Shown here in pieces: positions 41,711 through 54,046 of a stretch of 64,000 nucleotides of DNA. Position 1 is the stretch's first letter. The number at the start of each line of letters is the position of its first letter. The translations under genes and the position numbers were made by a program. The notes below the pieces were generated by a model. The model did not search any database. It was not told the origin of the DNA and saw only the letters and a program-made list of their open reading frames with translations. This DNA comes from Clostridia bacterium UC5.1-1D2 (GTDB taxonomy: Bacteria; Bacillota; Clostridia; Lachnospirales; Lachnospiraceae), in the NCBI GenBank assembly GCA_001304855.1, contig BBZN01000001.1, positions 186,001 through 250,000 of the forward strand, read 5' to 3'.

Positions 41711-43585
41711 AAAATGATTATTTACCCATAAACCGGAATGATATGAGCATCCGGGGGTGGAAGCAATGTGATTTTGTCTATGTATCCGGGGACGCCTACG
41801 TGGACCATCCATCCTTTGGTACGGCCATCATCTCACGAATGCTGGAGGCTCACGGCTATAAGGTTGGAATTATAGCCCAGCCTGACTGGAAGGACCCAAA
41901 GAGTATTCAGATCCTCGGACGTCCAAGGCTGGGATTCCTGGTTTCTGCCGGAAATATGGATTCCATGGTGAACCATTATTCCGTTTCCAAAAAGCGCAGG
42001 AAGGAAGATTCCTACACGCCGGGAGGGGTTATGGGGAAACGGCCCGATTACGCGGTGACGGTTTACTGCAACCTGATCCGCTCCGTTTACAAGGATGTGC
42101 CTGTGATTGCCGGTGGGATAGAAGCCAGCCTCCGGCGTCTGGCTCATTATGATTACTGGTCAGATAAGATGAAACGGTCTCTTCTTCTGGACTCCCAGGC
42201 GGATTTGATTTCCTACGGTATGGGGGAGCGGTCCATTGTGGAGATAGCCGACGCCTGGACAGCGGCATTGATGTAAAGGACATCACATTTATAGACGGGA
42301 CGGTTTACAGGACGAAAAGCCTGGAAGCAGTGTATGATTATAAGCTGCTGCCTGATTTTGAAGAGCTGAAGGCAGATAAGAAGAACTATGCAAAAAGCTT
42401 TTATATTCAGTACAGCAATACGGATCCCTTTTCCGGAAACGCTGGTGGAGCCTTATGGAGAGAATCTGTACGTGGTGCAGAATCCGCCCTCAAAGCCTCT
42501 GAGCCAGGAGGAGATGGATGGGGTTTACGGCCTTCCTTATATGAGAAATTACCATCCTTCCTATGAGGAGTCCAAAGGAGTGCCCGCCATACGGGAGATT
42601 AAATTCAGCCTCATCAGCAACCGGGGATGCTTCGGGGCCTGCAGCTTCTGCGCCCTCACGTTCCATCAGGGAAGGATAATCCAGGCCAGGAGCCACGGGT
42701 CCCTGCTGGAGGAAGCCCGCCTTCTCACAGAGGAACCGGATTTTAAAGGGTATATCCATGACGTGGGAGGGCCCACGGCAGATTTCCGCTTCCCGGCCTG
42801 CGAAAAGCAGCTGACAAAGGGGGCCTGCCCCAATAAGCAATGTCTTTTCCCGGAGCCCTGTAAAAATCTGAAGGCGGATCATTCTGATTATATCGCTCTG
42901 TTGAGGAAGCTGAGGGCGGTTCCGAAGGTTAAAAAGGTATTTATCCGTTCGGGCATCCGCTTTGACTATGTGCTGGCCGACTCCGGCAGAACCTTTCTCA
43001 GGGAGTTGTGCCAGTATCATGTCAGCGGCCAGCTGAAGGTAGCGCCTGAGCATGTGGCGGACAAAGTGCTGAACCGGATGGGAAAGCCCAAAAACAGCGT
43101 ATACCGCCAGTTTGTGCGGGAGTATAAGGAGATGAACGGCAGGCTGGGCAAGGAACAGTATCTGGTGCCTTATCTCATGTCCTCCCACCCCGGTTCCTCC
43201 ATGAAAGAGGCGGTGGAGCTGGCTGAATATCTCCGGGATCTGGGGTATATGCCGGAACAGGTTCAGGACTTTTATCCCACGCCCTCCACTATATCCACAT
43301 GTATGTATTATACAGGATATGACTGCCGGACGATGGAACAGGTTTATGTGCCTGTGAATCCTCATGAAAAAGCCATGCAGAGAGCTTTGATCCAGTACCG
43401 GAATCCAAAGAATTATGAATTGGTGGCGGAAGCTTTGAAGATTGCCGGGCGGACAGACTTAATCGGCTATGATAAGAAATGCCTGATCCGGCCCAGAGGG
43501 AAGGCGCAGGGAGCTTCAGAGCGAAAGTCAGGGCGAAAGGGGACGCAGGAAAACGATACGAAACATTCACAAAAAGAAGGGGTGA
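41707..43585 (+). CDS. YgiQ family radical SAM protein (three apparent frameshifts)
   Basis: Radical SAM protein of the YgiQ family (N-terminal vitamin-B12-like fold, radical SAM, C-terminal DUF3362-like). Features: [20 protein letters not shown], the cluster motif [18 protein letters not shown] (CxxxCxxC), [30 protein letters not shown]. Breaks at about 42253 (CCC to CC) and 42439 (A5 to A3), and a third near 43540 where the read fuses with the SDR gene. Removing one G there gives a YgiQ-like end [11 protein letters not shown] with a stop at 43585. Repaired length is about 626 residues. Function unknown. Confidence 0.85.
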
Positions 43586-43590
43586 ATCAT

Positions 43591-44352
43591 ATGAAAATAG
43601 CCGTGGTGACAGGAGCATCCTCAGGTATGGGCAGGGAAATGATTGTCCAGCTGTGGGAGCATTTCAATGGTTTTGATGAGATGTGGATAATAGCAAGGAG
43701 AAAAGAACGTTTAGATGAACTGGAGAAAATGGTGGGGGTGACTCTGCGCAAATTACCTCTGGACCTCACCAAGGACAGGGATCGCAGGATTCTGGAGCGG
43801 ACCCTGGAGATGGAAAAGCCGGAAGTGAAATTTTTGGTAAATTCTGCGGGCTTTGGAAAGATAGGAAGGGTGGACGCCTTAAACCTGTGTGATGAGACGG
43901 ACATGGTAAGGCTGAACTGCGAAGCGCTCTGCGCTGTGACCCGGATGGTTCTTCCCTATATGAGCCGTAACGGCCGTGTGATTCAGTTTGCCTCATCTGC
44001 AGCGTTCCTTCCACAGCCCGGGTTTGCTATCTATGCGGCCACCAAAGCCTTTGTGTTAAGCTACAGCCGGGCCCTGAACCAGGAATTAAAGTCCAGAAAT
44101 ATTTATGTAACTGCAGTTTGCCCGGGACCTGTAAAAACGGAATTCTTTGATATTGCGGAAACTACAGGGGAGATACCCCTTTATAAGCAGCTGGTAATGG
44201 CCAATCCCAAAAGGGTGGTTGCAAAGGCTATCCGGGACAGTGTTGCGGGAAGGGATATTTCCGTTTACGGCCTGACGATGAAAGCCTTCCGTCTGCTGTG
44301 CAAGGCGCTGCCACACAGGTGGCTGCTGGCAGTGATGGAGAAATGCGGCTAA
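43591..44352 (+). CDS. Short-chain dehydrogenase/reductase
   Basis: NAD(P)-dependent Rossmann-fold oxidoreductase, 253 residues. Cofactor motif [13 protein letters not shown] (TGxxxGxG), NSAGFG, catalytic Ser in [10 protein letters not shown] and YxxxK in [12 protein letters not shown] 43591 follows GAAGGGG eight bases upstream. As read it is in frame with ygiQ without a stop, which I attribute to an extra base in ygiQ. The substrate is unknown, and it resembles DltE/YqjQ-like SDRs. Confidence 0.9.
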   Translation: MKIAVVTGASSGMGREMIVQLWEHFNGFDEMWIIARRKERLDELEKMVGVTLRKLPLDLTKDRDRRILERTLEMEKPEVKFLVNSAGFGKIGRVDALNLCDETDMVRLNCEALCAVTRMVLPYMSRNGRVIQFASSAAFLPQPGFAIYAATKAFVLSYSRALNQELKSRNIYVTAVCPGPVKTEFFDIAETTGEIPLYKQLVMANPKRVVAKAIRDSVAGRDISVYGLTMKAFRLLCKALPHRWLLAVMEKCG

Positions 44353-44368
44353 AGCCCGGCAGGGTTTT

Positions 44369-44389
44369 AGAGAGCGCTGCACGCTCTCT
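44369..44389 (+). terminator. Hairpin after the SDR gene
   Basis: AGAGAGCG pairs perfectly with CGCTCTCT around CTGCA; only TTGT follows, so termination strength is uncertain. Confidence 0.5.
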
Positions 44390-44430
44390 TGTCCGGCTGC
44401 ACATACTTATGATCGGAAGGAGAATCCCAT

Positions 44431-46677
<2,247 letters not shown>

Positions 46678-46701
46678 AAGTTGATGATTTCCTGGATAAG
46701 T

Positions 46702-46735
46702 AAATCCGGTTTGCTGGGAGGCAGGCCGGATTTTT
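46702..46735 (+). terminator. Terminator after trpS
   Basis: AAATCCGG pairs with CCGGATTT around TTTGCTGGGAGGCAGG, with T run TTTTTG. Confidence 0.8.
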
Positions 46736-46831
46736 GTCATTACAGAAAATCGGGTCCTGCCCAGGCTCTTTTGGGCAGGAATGAAGCCATAGAAAACGGA
46801 TGAAAGCCATGGGAATGATAGGGGGATACAG

Positions 46832-48016
46832 ATGACTGAGGTGACGAGGGAACAAATAAGGCAGTTTCGCATTCATTCCCATCATCTGGACAGATGGTAT
46901 GGGATAGAGGAGGCGGTATCTGCAGCGGGAGCCTGCGGCTTTCAGAATTCACCTCCCGGCGCGTGGGAAACTTCGCTCTGCAACCGGATTTCGGATGTTA
47001 CGCACAAGGAGGCGGAGGCTCTTCTTGAAAGGGAAAAAGCGCTGCTTCAGGCCTGGAGCTTTCGCGGGGCGCCTGTGGTATTTCCGAAGGATGAGAGCAA
47101 CGTTTTTCTCAGCGCCCTTGTTCCCGAGGGAGAAGAACCATGGATTTATACAAGAGGAATTGATCTGGCGCTGGATTTTCTGCAGATGCCTTTTGAGGAA
47201 CTGCTCTTTTTGCTGGGACAGGTCATAGGAAAGCTGGACGGCAAGGTTGTGAAAAGCAAAGCAGCCCTGGACCAGCTTCTGGCGCAGTGGATGCTGCCTC
47301 TCATTCCTGAAGATAAAAGGAACCTGTGGACCAGCCCTTCCATGTATGGGAGCTCCGGCAGCCAGACGGTAGGAGGCGCGGCGGTTTCCTTTCTGCTGCG
47401 TCCATGTGCATTTATGGGCCTGGTAGTTTTTGGAAAAAGAGAGGGAATCAGCCCAACATTTACGTCCTATAAGGGCTGGGCCGGGGAATTCCCTGAGGGT
47501 AAAGAATACTGCCGGAGGAAGCTTGCGCACAAATACCTGCACTGCTTCGGACCGGGAACCGTAAGAGAATTTGGAGCCTGGCTGGGGTGTTCTCCCGCTC
47601 AGGCCGGCCGGATATGGCAGCAGGCGGCGAATGAACTGGAGCCTGTGGCTGTGGGGGGAAAAGAGCGTTATATATTGCGGGAAGACAGGGAGCTGCTTCT
47701 GTCCCCTGTCCATCCTGAGCGGAGCCTTCACCTGCTGGGGGGACACGACCCATACCTGGGCCTTCAGGACAGAGAGCTTATTCTGGAGGAGAAAAATCTG
47801 CAGCGGCAAATCTGGCAGACCGTGTCCAATCCCGGCGCTGTGCTGTGGCAGGGAGTCATAGCCGGTATGTGGAAATCCAGAAAAAAGGGGAAGGAATTAG
47901 CCGTGGAAGTTACCCTGTGGAATGAACAGGATATCCCTAAAAGGGAAATTCAGGAGCAGGCTGAAAAAATTGCGTTTTTTCATCAGCTTAAACCGGGCGG
48001 CATCATTTTCAAATAA
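46832..48016 (+). CDS. Winged-helix DNA-binding domain protein (HTH_42/DUF1006-like)
   Basis: 394 residues, intact. Begins TREQIRQFRIHSHHLDRW, typical of the HTH_42 (DUF1006) family, which contains DNA-glycosylase-like AlkX/YcaQ proteins; FPKDESNVFL and GWAGEFPEGKE follow. No further catalytic residue identified by me. Start 46832 after GGGGG. Possibly DNA damage repair; the assignment is by pattern and weaker than for the core genes. Confidence 0.72.
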   Translation: MTEVTREQIRQFRIHSHHLDRWYGIEEAVSAAGACGFQNSPPGAWETSLCNRISDVTHKEAEALLEREKALLQAWSFRGAPVVFPKDESNVFLSALVPEGEEPWIYTRGIDLALDFLQMPFEELLFLLGQVIGKLDGKVVKSKAALDQLLAQWMLPLIPEDKRNLWTSPSMYGSSGSQTVGGAAVSFLLRPCAFMGLVVFGKREGISPTFTSYKGWAGEFPEGKEYCRRKLAHKYLHCFGPGTVREFGAWLGCSPAQAGRIWQQAANELEPVAVGGKERYILREDRELLLSPVHPERSLHLLGGHDPYLGLQDRELILEEKNLQRQIWQTVSNPGAVLWQGVIAGMWKSRKKGKELAVEVTLWNEQDIPKREIQEQAEKIAFFHQLKPGGIIFK

Positions 48017-48032
48017 TTTTTTCAAATACCTC

Positions 48033-48063
48033 TTGACCCTGACCCAAGGTAAGAGATTATACT
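48033..48063 (+). promoter_or_regulatory. MerR-type promoter with 19-bp spacer and palindromic operator
   Basis: TTGACC (48033-48038) and TATACT (48058-48063) with a 19-bp spacer. CTCTTGACC and GGTAAGAG form an imperfect palindrome between the -35 and -10, the usual MerR-type operator layout. Autoregulation of the following gene is likely. Confidence 0.7.
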
Positions 48064-48111
48064 GTTCTCAGATCCGGATCAGGCACATAAAACACAGATG
48101 GAGGAAGGAAC

Positions 48112-48911
48112 ATGCTGACAATAGGACAAATGTCAAAGGTATGCGGAGTGAGTGTAAAGACTCTTCATCACTACGACAAAATTGGTCTCTTTAAACCCCA
48201 GAAAACAGACAGCGCCACAGGCTACCGGTATTATGAGGACGCTCAGATCGGTGTGGTTCTGCTCATAGGGAGACTGAAACGGTATGGATTTTCCCTGTCT
48301 GAAATTCAGGAGCTTCTCAAACTAAAGGACAGCCGGAAGCTTCTGGGCAGCTTCACAAGCAGAGATTCCGCCTGGAGCGGCAGATGGAGCATATAGCTAT
48401 AACCATCAGGGAGATGGGATACCATCTGGAGGAATTTGAAAGGACAGGTGATATTATGAGTTATCAGAATAATTACGAAGTGGTGCTGAAGGAGGGGGAG
48501 GAGCAGATCCTTCTCACAGCCAGGGCCAAAATGTCGGTGGAGGAATTCGGGACTTATTATGGAAAAATATATGAGCGGATTGCCAGGGAGCATCTGGCGG
48601 TAAACGGCGTAACCATGGCCATTTACCACGACCAGGAGTTCGATCCTGCCTACAGCGATATCGAGCTGGCAGTGGGGATCACAGACAGGGAGAGGGCGGA
48701 CCTTGTCATGCCCGGACGCCTCTGTGCATCCACCGTCCATAAGGGGCCTTACTCAGGTCTTCCGGACGCTTATGGCGCTGTGGTGGCGTGGATAAATGCA
48801 GGCGGTTACAAGATGGATGGCATGCCCTATGAGATTTATGTAAAAACACAGTTTGACAAGCTTCCGCCTGAGGAGTGGGTTACGGAGATATATTTTCCGG
48901 TTAAAAAGTAA
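48112..48911 (+). CDS. MerR-family regulator with GyrI-like ligand-binding domain (one apparent frameshift)
   Basis: Transcriptional activator/repressor. N-terminal helix-turn-helix MLTIGQMSKVCGVSVKTLHH then YYEDAQIGVVLLIGRLKRYGF; a coiled-coil dimerisation helix; a C-terminal GyrI-like effector domain from about residue 125 (YEVVLKEGEEQILLT, YHDQEFDPAYSDIELAVGI, GLPDAYGAVVAWI). BmrR/TipAL-like drug-sensing architecture. A lost G at about 48345 (GGGG to GGG) splits the protein at the linker; repaired length is 266 residues. Its own upstream region has the elongated promoter spacing of MerR targets. Confidence 0.88.
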
Positions 48912-48916
48912 ACCCT

Positions 48917-48946
48917 GCGCCCCGCCCTTTACGGCGGGGCGTCTTG
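48917..48946 (+). terminator. Terminator-like hairpin after the MerR gene
   Basis: GCCCCGCC and GGCGGGGC pair around CTTTAC, followed by GTCTT; weak U-tract. Confidence 0.55.
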
Positions 48947-48964
48947 CGCTCTCGGCAGACGCCG

Positions 48965-49075
48965 GACATTCCTGCAGGCCCGTTCCTTGGCCTGACCATC
49001 CCTTCCCGCCCCTTGGCCTGACCTCATCCCGCCCCCGTCCTTTGGCCTGACCCATCCTGCAGGCCCCTGTAATCA
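48965..49075. repeat. C-rich degenerate short repeat
   Basis: CCTTGGCCTGACC-type motifs recur about three times, flanked by TCCTGCAGGCCC on both sides. It fills the gap before recU. No coding capacity recognised in 48912-49258. Confidence 0.5.
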
Positions 49076-49258
49076 TCTTGTAATTTGATTATTTAAAGTG
49101 CAGCATGGTTTATGAAGCAGCACGAAAGGAGAATGCTCCCTTGGGAAGCTGCTTGTAAAAAACAGATGTTCTGGTATACTGAAAAATGTTGGAATTACGT
49201 CTAAAAACAGCAGATGAATCTTGCGGGCAAGGCGTTTGCAGAAAGGAACTAAGACTAT

Positions 49259-49792
49259 ATGGGAACCTGGAATACAAGAGGACTTAGGGGATCCACCCTG
49301 GAGGATTTAATAAACCATACAAATGACAGCTACCGTGAGAAAAAGCTGGCGCTGATTCAAAAGATTCCCACCCCAATCACCCCTATCGAGATCGACAAGC
49401 TCAGCCGCCATATCACACTGGCCTATTTTGACCAGAAAAGTACAGTTGACTACATCGGAACAGTACAGGGAATACCTGTGTGCTTTGACGCCAAGGAATG
49501 CGCAGTGAAGACTTTTCCGCTCCAGAATATCCACCCTCATCAGATTCAGTTTATGGGGGAATTTGAGGAACAGGGAGGCATTTCCTTCATTATACTGTAC
49601 TTTACGGGGATGGATGAGATTTATTATCTGCCCTTTGATCAGATCGCCTGTTTCTGGAAACGGATGGAGGAAGGCGGAAGGAAAAGCTTCACCTACGACG
49701 AGGTGGACAAGAGTTGGAGAATCCGCAGTCACAGGGACATGCTGGTCCATTATCTGGAGGCCATACAGAAAGACCTGGACAGGAGGGGCTGA
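49259..49792 (+). CDS. recU: Holliday junction resolvase RecU
   Basis: Structure-specific nuclease resolving Holliday junctions in Gram-positive bacteria. 177 residues, intact. TRGLRGSTLEDLINHTNDSY leads; STVDYIGTVQGIPVCFDAKE has the catalytic Asp and E-x-K; FIILYFTGMDEIYYLPFDQI follows. ATG at 49259 after AAAGGAACT. The GNAT gene lies convergent after it. Confidence 0.92.
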   Translation: MGTWNTRGLRGSTLEDLINHTNDSYREKKLALIQKIPTPITPIEIDKLSRHITLAYFDQKSTVDYIGTVQGIPVCFDAKECAVKTFPLQNIHPHQIQFMGEFEEQGGISFIILYFTGMDEIYYLPFDQIACFWKRMEEGGRKSFTYDEVDKSWRIRSHRDMLVHYLEAIQKDLDRRG

Positions 49793-49814
49793 GCTTTGCA
49801 CCCGGCAATCCATG

Positions 49815-50311
49815 CTATATCAGCTTCTCGTAACCAATTTTTTCACTGTTAGCAAAATAAACGGTACCACAGTACTCAAAACCATTCTTTTTCAGAAGAT
49901 GTTTCATGATTTCATTGCTCCGGTCCGTATCAATTTTGATACTGTGTATCCCTCTGGACAGGCACAGCTCCTGGGCAAACCGGAAGAACTCTGATGCGAA
50001 TCCTCTGCCCTTACACGTATTGTCCACAGCCAGACGATGTATAACGCCGTAGGCTGAACGCTTTTCCAGGCTCCGCGGATGGAGTCATAGCTGGGTTCTC
50101 CGCCGAAGGAAATGCAGGCGTAGGCCATGACTGCGTTTTCCGTAACCAGAACATAACCGTTTCCCTCATTTATATCCTTTGCGACATCCTCTCTGCCAGG
50201 ATATTCCTGCTGCCATTGGTTCACTCCCAGGCTTTTTAAGCAGGCTCTGGCCTCCTTTATAATTTCCCAGCATTTGTCTGTTTCCTGCTGTTTTGCGATT
50301 CTGAATTCCAC
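49815..50311 (-). CDS. GNAT family N-acetyltransferase (one apparent frameshift)
   Basis: Acetyl-CoA-dependent N-acetyltransferase of unknown substrate. MEFRIAKQQETDKCWEIIKE, then after the break HRLAVDNTCKGRGFASEFFR (the Q/RxxGxG/A acetyl-CoA loop) and NGFEYCGTVYF. A lost base near 50060 splits the read; repaired length is 165 residues. Transcribed away from hisZ, convergent with recU. Confidence 0.85.
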
Positions 50312-50388
50312 CTTTATCCCTCCTGCGTCTGCCGTTTAAATATCGTTGACCTGACATATAAATAAAAGTATACTATAATCAAAATCAG

Positions 50389-50417
50389 TTGACAATCCAT
50401 AGTTTGTCACTTATAAT
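50389..50417 (+). promoter_or_regulatory. Consensus sigma-A promoter of the histidine operon
   Basis: TTGACA (50389-50394) and TATAAT (50412-50417) with a 17-bp spacer: a perfect match. Leader 50418-50484 contains two AGCAC direct repeats and GTTAAC, a possible operator; no T-box recognised. Confidence 0.85.
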
Positions 50418-50484
50418 AAAACGAGCACGTTAACGAATTAGCACTTTACCATGAAAAAGCAAAAAGCATAAGGCGGTACTGAAT

Positions 50485-51748
50485 ATGTCGGGAAATAATT
50501 ATTTGATTCACACTCCTGAGGGAGTGAGGGACAGCTATAACGGGGAATGCAGAAAAAACTGGCAGTACAGGATAAGATTTTAAATACCTTATATCTTTAC
50601 GGCTATGAGCACATACAGACTCCCAGCTTCGAGTATTTTGACATCTTTAACAAGGACAGGGGAAGTGTCTCCGACCGGGAGATGTTTAAATTTTTTGACC
50701 GGGATAACAGCACGCTGGTGCTGCGTCCTGATATGACTCCCGCGGTGGCCAGATGTGTGGCAAAATATTTTGCAGATGATACCATGCCCCTCAGGCTCTG
50801 CTACCTGGAGAGGACCTTCAAGAACAACAGCAGCTATCAGGGCAGGCTGAAGGAACGGGGCGGAGACGGGGGCGGAGCTCATCGGTGACGACTCGGCGGA
50901 TGCAGATGCAGAGATGATCGCAATGGTCATTGACAGCCTGAAGGTTGCCGGACTTAAGGAATTCCAGGTGGAGCTTGGGCAGGTGGCATTTTACAGAAGC
51001 CTTCTTGCAGAAGCGGGCCTGGATGAGAATGTGGAGGAGGAGCTGAATCAACTCATTGAGAATAAAAATCACTTTGGGGTGGAGGAGCTTCTTAAGAACC
51101 AGCCATGGATGAGGGACTGAAGAAAGTGTTCTTAAAGCTTCCCGAGTTCTTCGGCTCGCCGGATCGGATTGCAGAGGCAGGAAAGCTGACGGATAATCCC
51201 CAGGCTCAGGCTGCCATAAGGCGTCTGGAGCAGGTGCACAGCATACTGGAGAGCTATGGCCTGGCAGATTATGTGTCCTACGATCTGGCATGCTCAGCAA
51301 GTATAAGTATTACACAGGCATTATATTTAAGGCATATACATACGGAACGGGCGATTATATTGTGACGGGGGGACGGTATGACAAGCTGCTGGTGCAGTTC
51401 GGAAAAGACACGCCTGCAGTGGGTTTTGTAATCGTGGTGGATCAGCTTATGGCAGCCCTTTCCAGGCAGCGGATTGACACTCCGGTTACTCTCGTGAACA
51501 CAGTGATTCTCTATGAAGCGTCTGCAAGGGACAACGCAATCCGTCTCAGCAGATATTTCAGGGACAAGGGCATGGCGGTTCAGTCCATGAAACGGCGGGA
51601 TGAGGTTTCCATGGAAGCTTACCGGGATATGACGGTGAAGCGGAATATGAGAAATCTGCTGTACCTAAAGGGCGACGGCTCTGTTGTTACAGCATTGGAT
51701 ATGGTAAACGGCAGTGCCGATGAGATACCCATCTCTGCCTATGTGTAG
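50485..51748 (+). CDS. hisZ: ATP phosphoribosyltransferase regulatory subunit HisZ (four apparent frameshifts)
   Basis: HisRS-like paralogue that partners short-form HisG. Class II core: IHTPEGVRDSYNGEC, RDNSTLVLRPDMTPAVARC, the YKYYTGIIFKAYTYGTGDYI block and GGRYDKLL. Breaks near 50549, 50860, 51103 and 51290 split it into five pieces that are colinear; repaired length is about 421-422 residues. ATG at 50485. First gene of the his operon. It should not act as a true synthetase; it regulates HisG. Confidence 0.92.
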
Positions 51749-51950
51749 GCGCTCATAACGAGCCGCTGCACATAAGCGGCCAAAATACGCCCGCCAAGTG
51801 CCAGCGGCATGTATCGCACGTAAGGGACCAGGATACGGTCCCAAAGTGCTCATAACGAGCCGCTGCACGTAAGGGGCCAAAATACGCCCGCCAAGTGCCA
51901 GCGGCATGTATCGCACGTAAGGGACCAGAGTACGGTCTTAAACCAAGTGC
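51749..51950. repeat. Two-unit tandem repeat between hisZ and hisG
   Basis: GCTCATAAC begins at 51751, 51848 and 51949 (spacing 97 and 101). Each unit contains GCCGCTG / CAGCGGC and GGGACC / GGTCCC inverted repeats. It lies immediately before the hisG ribosome binding site. Confidence 0.8.
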
Positions 51951-51972
51951 TCATAACTAGGAGGCAGGAGAG

Positions 51973-52620
51973 ATGAGATATTTGACGGTTGCCCTGGCCA
52001 AGGGCAGACTAGCTAAGAAAGCAATGGAAATGTTTGAGGCTATGGGCATTTTCTGTGAGGAGATGAAGGATGAGGATTCCAGAAAGCTGATATTTGTAAA
52101 CCAGGAGCTGGGGGTGCGCTTTTTTCTGGCCAAGGCCTCAGACGTGCCCACTTATGTGGAGTACGGCGCAGCAGATATTGGGATTGTAGGAAAGGATACC
52201 ATACTGGAGGAAGGCCGGAAACTCTATGAGGTGATGGATCTGGGAATTGGGAAATGCAGAATGTGCGTCTGCGGCCCCGAATCGGCCAGAGAGCGGTTAA
52301 AACACCATGAACTGATCCGCGTGGCAACCAAGTACCCCAATATTGCAAAGGACTACTTTTACAACAGGAAGTACCAGACTGTGGAGATTATAAAGCTTAA
52401 CGGCTCTATAGAGCTGGCCCCCATTGTAGGACTTTCAGAAGTGATCGTAGATATTGTGGAGACCGGCTCCACCCTCCGTGAGAACGGGCTTGCGGTGCTG
52501 GAGGAGGTTTGCAGCCTGTCTGCCAGAATGGTGGTCAACCAGGTCAGCATGAAGACTGAGAATGAGCGGATTACCGGAATTATCAAGGGCTTTCAAGGGC
52601 TTTTAAAAGAGAAGAACTGA
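51973..52620 (+). CDS. hisG: ATP phosphoribosyltransferase HisG (short form)
   Basis: First enzyme of histidine synthesis; condenses ATP and PRPP. 215 residues, the short form that needs HisZ. RYLTVALAKGRLAKKAMEMF, EYGAADIGIVGKD, and the PRPP loop IVDIVETGSTLRENGL. ATG at 51973 after AGGAGGCAGGAGAG. Intact. Downstream of the tandem repeat, 24 bp before hisD. Confidence 0.95.
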   Translation: MRYLTVALAKGRLAKKAMEMFEAMGIFCEEMKDEDSRKLIFVNQELGVRFFLAKASDVPTYVEYGAADIGIVGKDTILEEGRKLYEVMDLGIGKCRMCVCGPESARERLKHHELIRVATKYPNIAKDYFYNRKYQTVEIIKLNGSIELAPIVGLSEVIVDIVETGSTLRENGLAVLEEVCSLSARMVVNQVSMKTENERITGIIKGFQGLLKEKN

Positions 52621-52644
52621 CTTTAAGGAACGGAGAATAACAAT

Positions 52645-53931
52645 ATGAGAATTGTGGAGCTGGACGAAACGTCCATGAAAAATATCCTCGGGGATATGCT
52701 GAAACGCGATCCCAACAACTACAGCGAATACTCAGAGACAGTCCAGGCTATTGTGAAGATGTAAAGAACCGGGGAGATGACGCCGTCTTTGAATATACCA
52801 GAAGGTTTGATAAGGCTGAGCTGGATGCCTCCTGTATACGGGTGACAGAGTCTGAGATTGAGGCAGCGATGAAGGAGGTAGAACCGGGGCTTCTGGATGT
52901 GATGAAAAAGTCCATGGAGAATATCCGCAGATACCATGAGAAGCAAAAGCGCAACAGCTGGTTCGATTCCCAGCCCGACGGAACTATCCTGGGCCAGAAG
53001 GTAACGGCCCTGGAAAGCGTGGGTGTGTATGTGCCCGGTGGAAAGGCTGCCTACCCCTCCTCTGTGCTGATGAATATTATTCCTGCCGAAGTGGCGGGAG
53101 TGAGCCGGATTGCAATGGTAACTCCTCCCGGAAGGGACGGCAGGGTCAATCCTGTGACGCTCACTGCCGCATACCTGGCAGGGGCGACGGAGGTTTACAA
53201 GGTGGGGGGCGCCCAGGCGGTGGCTGCCCTGGCCTTTGGCACAGAGTCTGTGCCAGAGTGAATAAAATTGTAGGACCGGGTAATATTTTCGTGGCTTTGG
53301 CCAAGAAAGCAGTATACGGCCATGTGAGCATCGACAGCATAGCAGGACCCAGCGAAATTCTGGTGATTGCAGACGAGACTGCCAACCCAAGGTATGTGGC
53401 AGCCGATCTTTTAAGCCAGGCTGAGCATGATGAACTGGCTTCCGCAATTCTGGTGACCACCAGCAGGGATCTGGCAAAGGAGGTTTCCGCAGAGGTAAAG
53501 GGCTTTTTAGACGTCCTTCCCAGAAGTGAAATTATGCGTAAGTCACTGGATAATTACGGCTACATTCTGTTGGCGGATACCATGGAAAAGGCGGTGGAGA
53601 CTGCCAACAGCATTGCCCCGGAGCATTTGGAAATTATAACAAAAAATCCCTTCGAGGTAATGACAAAGATACAGAATGCAGGGGCTGTTTTTATCGGTGA
53701 GTACAGTTGTGAGCCTTTGGGAGATTATTTTGCCGGACCAAACCACATCCTTCCCACCAACGGCACCGCCAAGTTCTTCTCTCCTCTGGGTGTGGACGAT
53801 TTTATCAAGAAGTCCAGCATTATCTACTATTCCAGGGAGCTTTGGAGAAGGCCCATAAAGATATCGAACGATTTGCAGAGTCGGAGTGCCTGACGGCTCA
53901 TGCAAATTCCATTAAAGTACGTTTTGAGTAA
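52645..53931 (+). CDS. hisD: Histidinol dehydrogenase (three apparent frameshifts)
   Basis: Last two steps of histidine synthesis. [38 protein letters not shown] and [20 protein letters not shown] are the typical blocks; [13 protein letters not shown] has the Zn ligand region, and [19 protein letters not shown] follows. Breaks at about 52756 (GG to G), 53256 (CCC to CC) and 53840 (GG to G). Repaired length is 429 residues. ATG 52645 after AAGGAACGGAG. Confidence 0.95.
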
Positions 53932-54046
53932 GCGCGGGGCCGCCCGCCGAAGCGGCAATGAAGGCCCTTTTGGCGCCGGTGGCATGCACCCGGCGGATGC
54001 ACAGCGGCCGGAGGCGGCCGCCAGGCGCTTGCAGCGAGGAGGAAAA

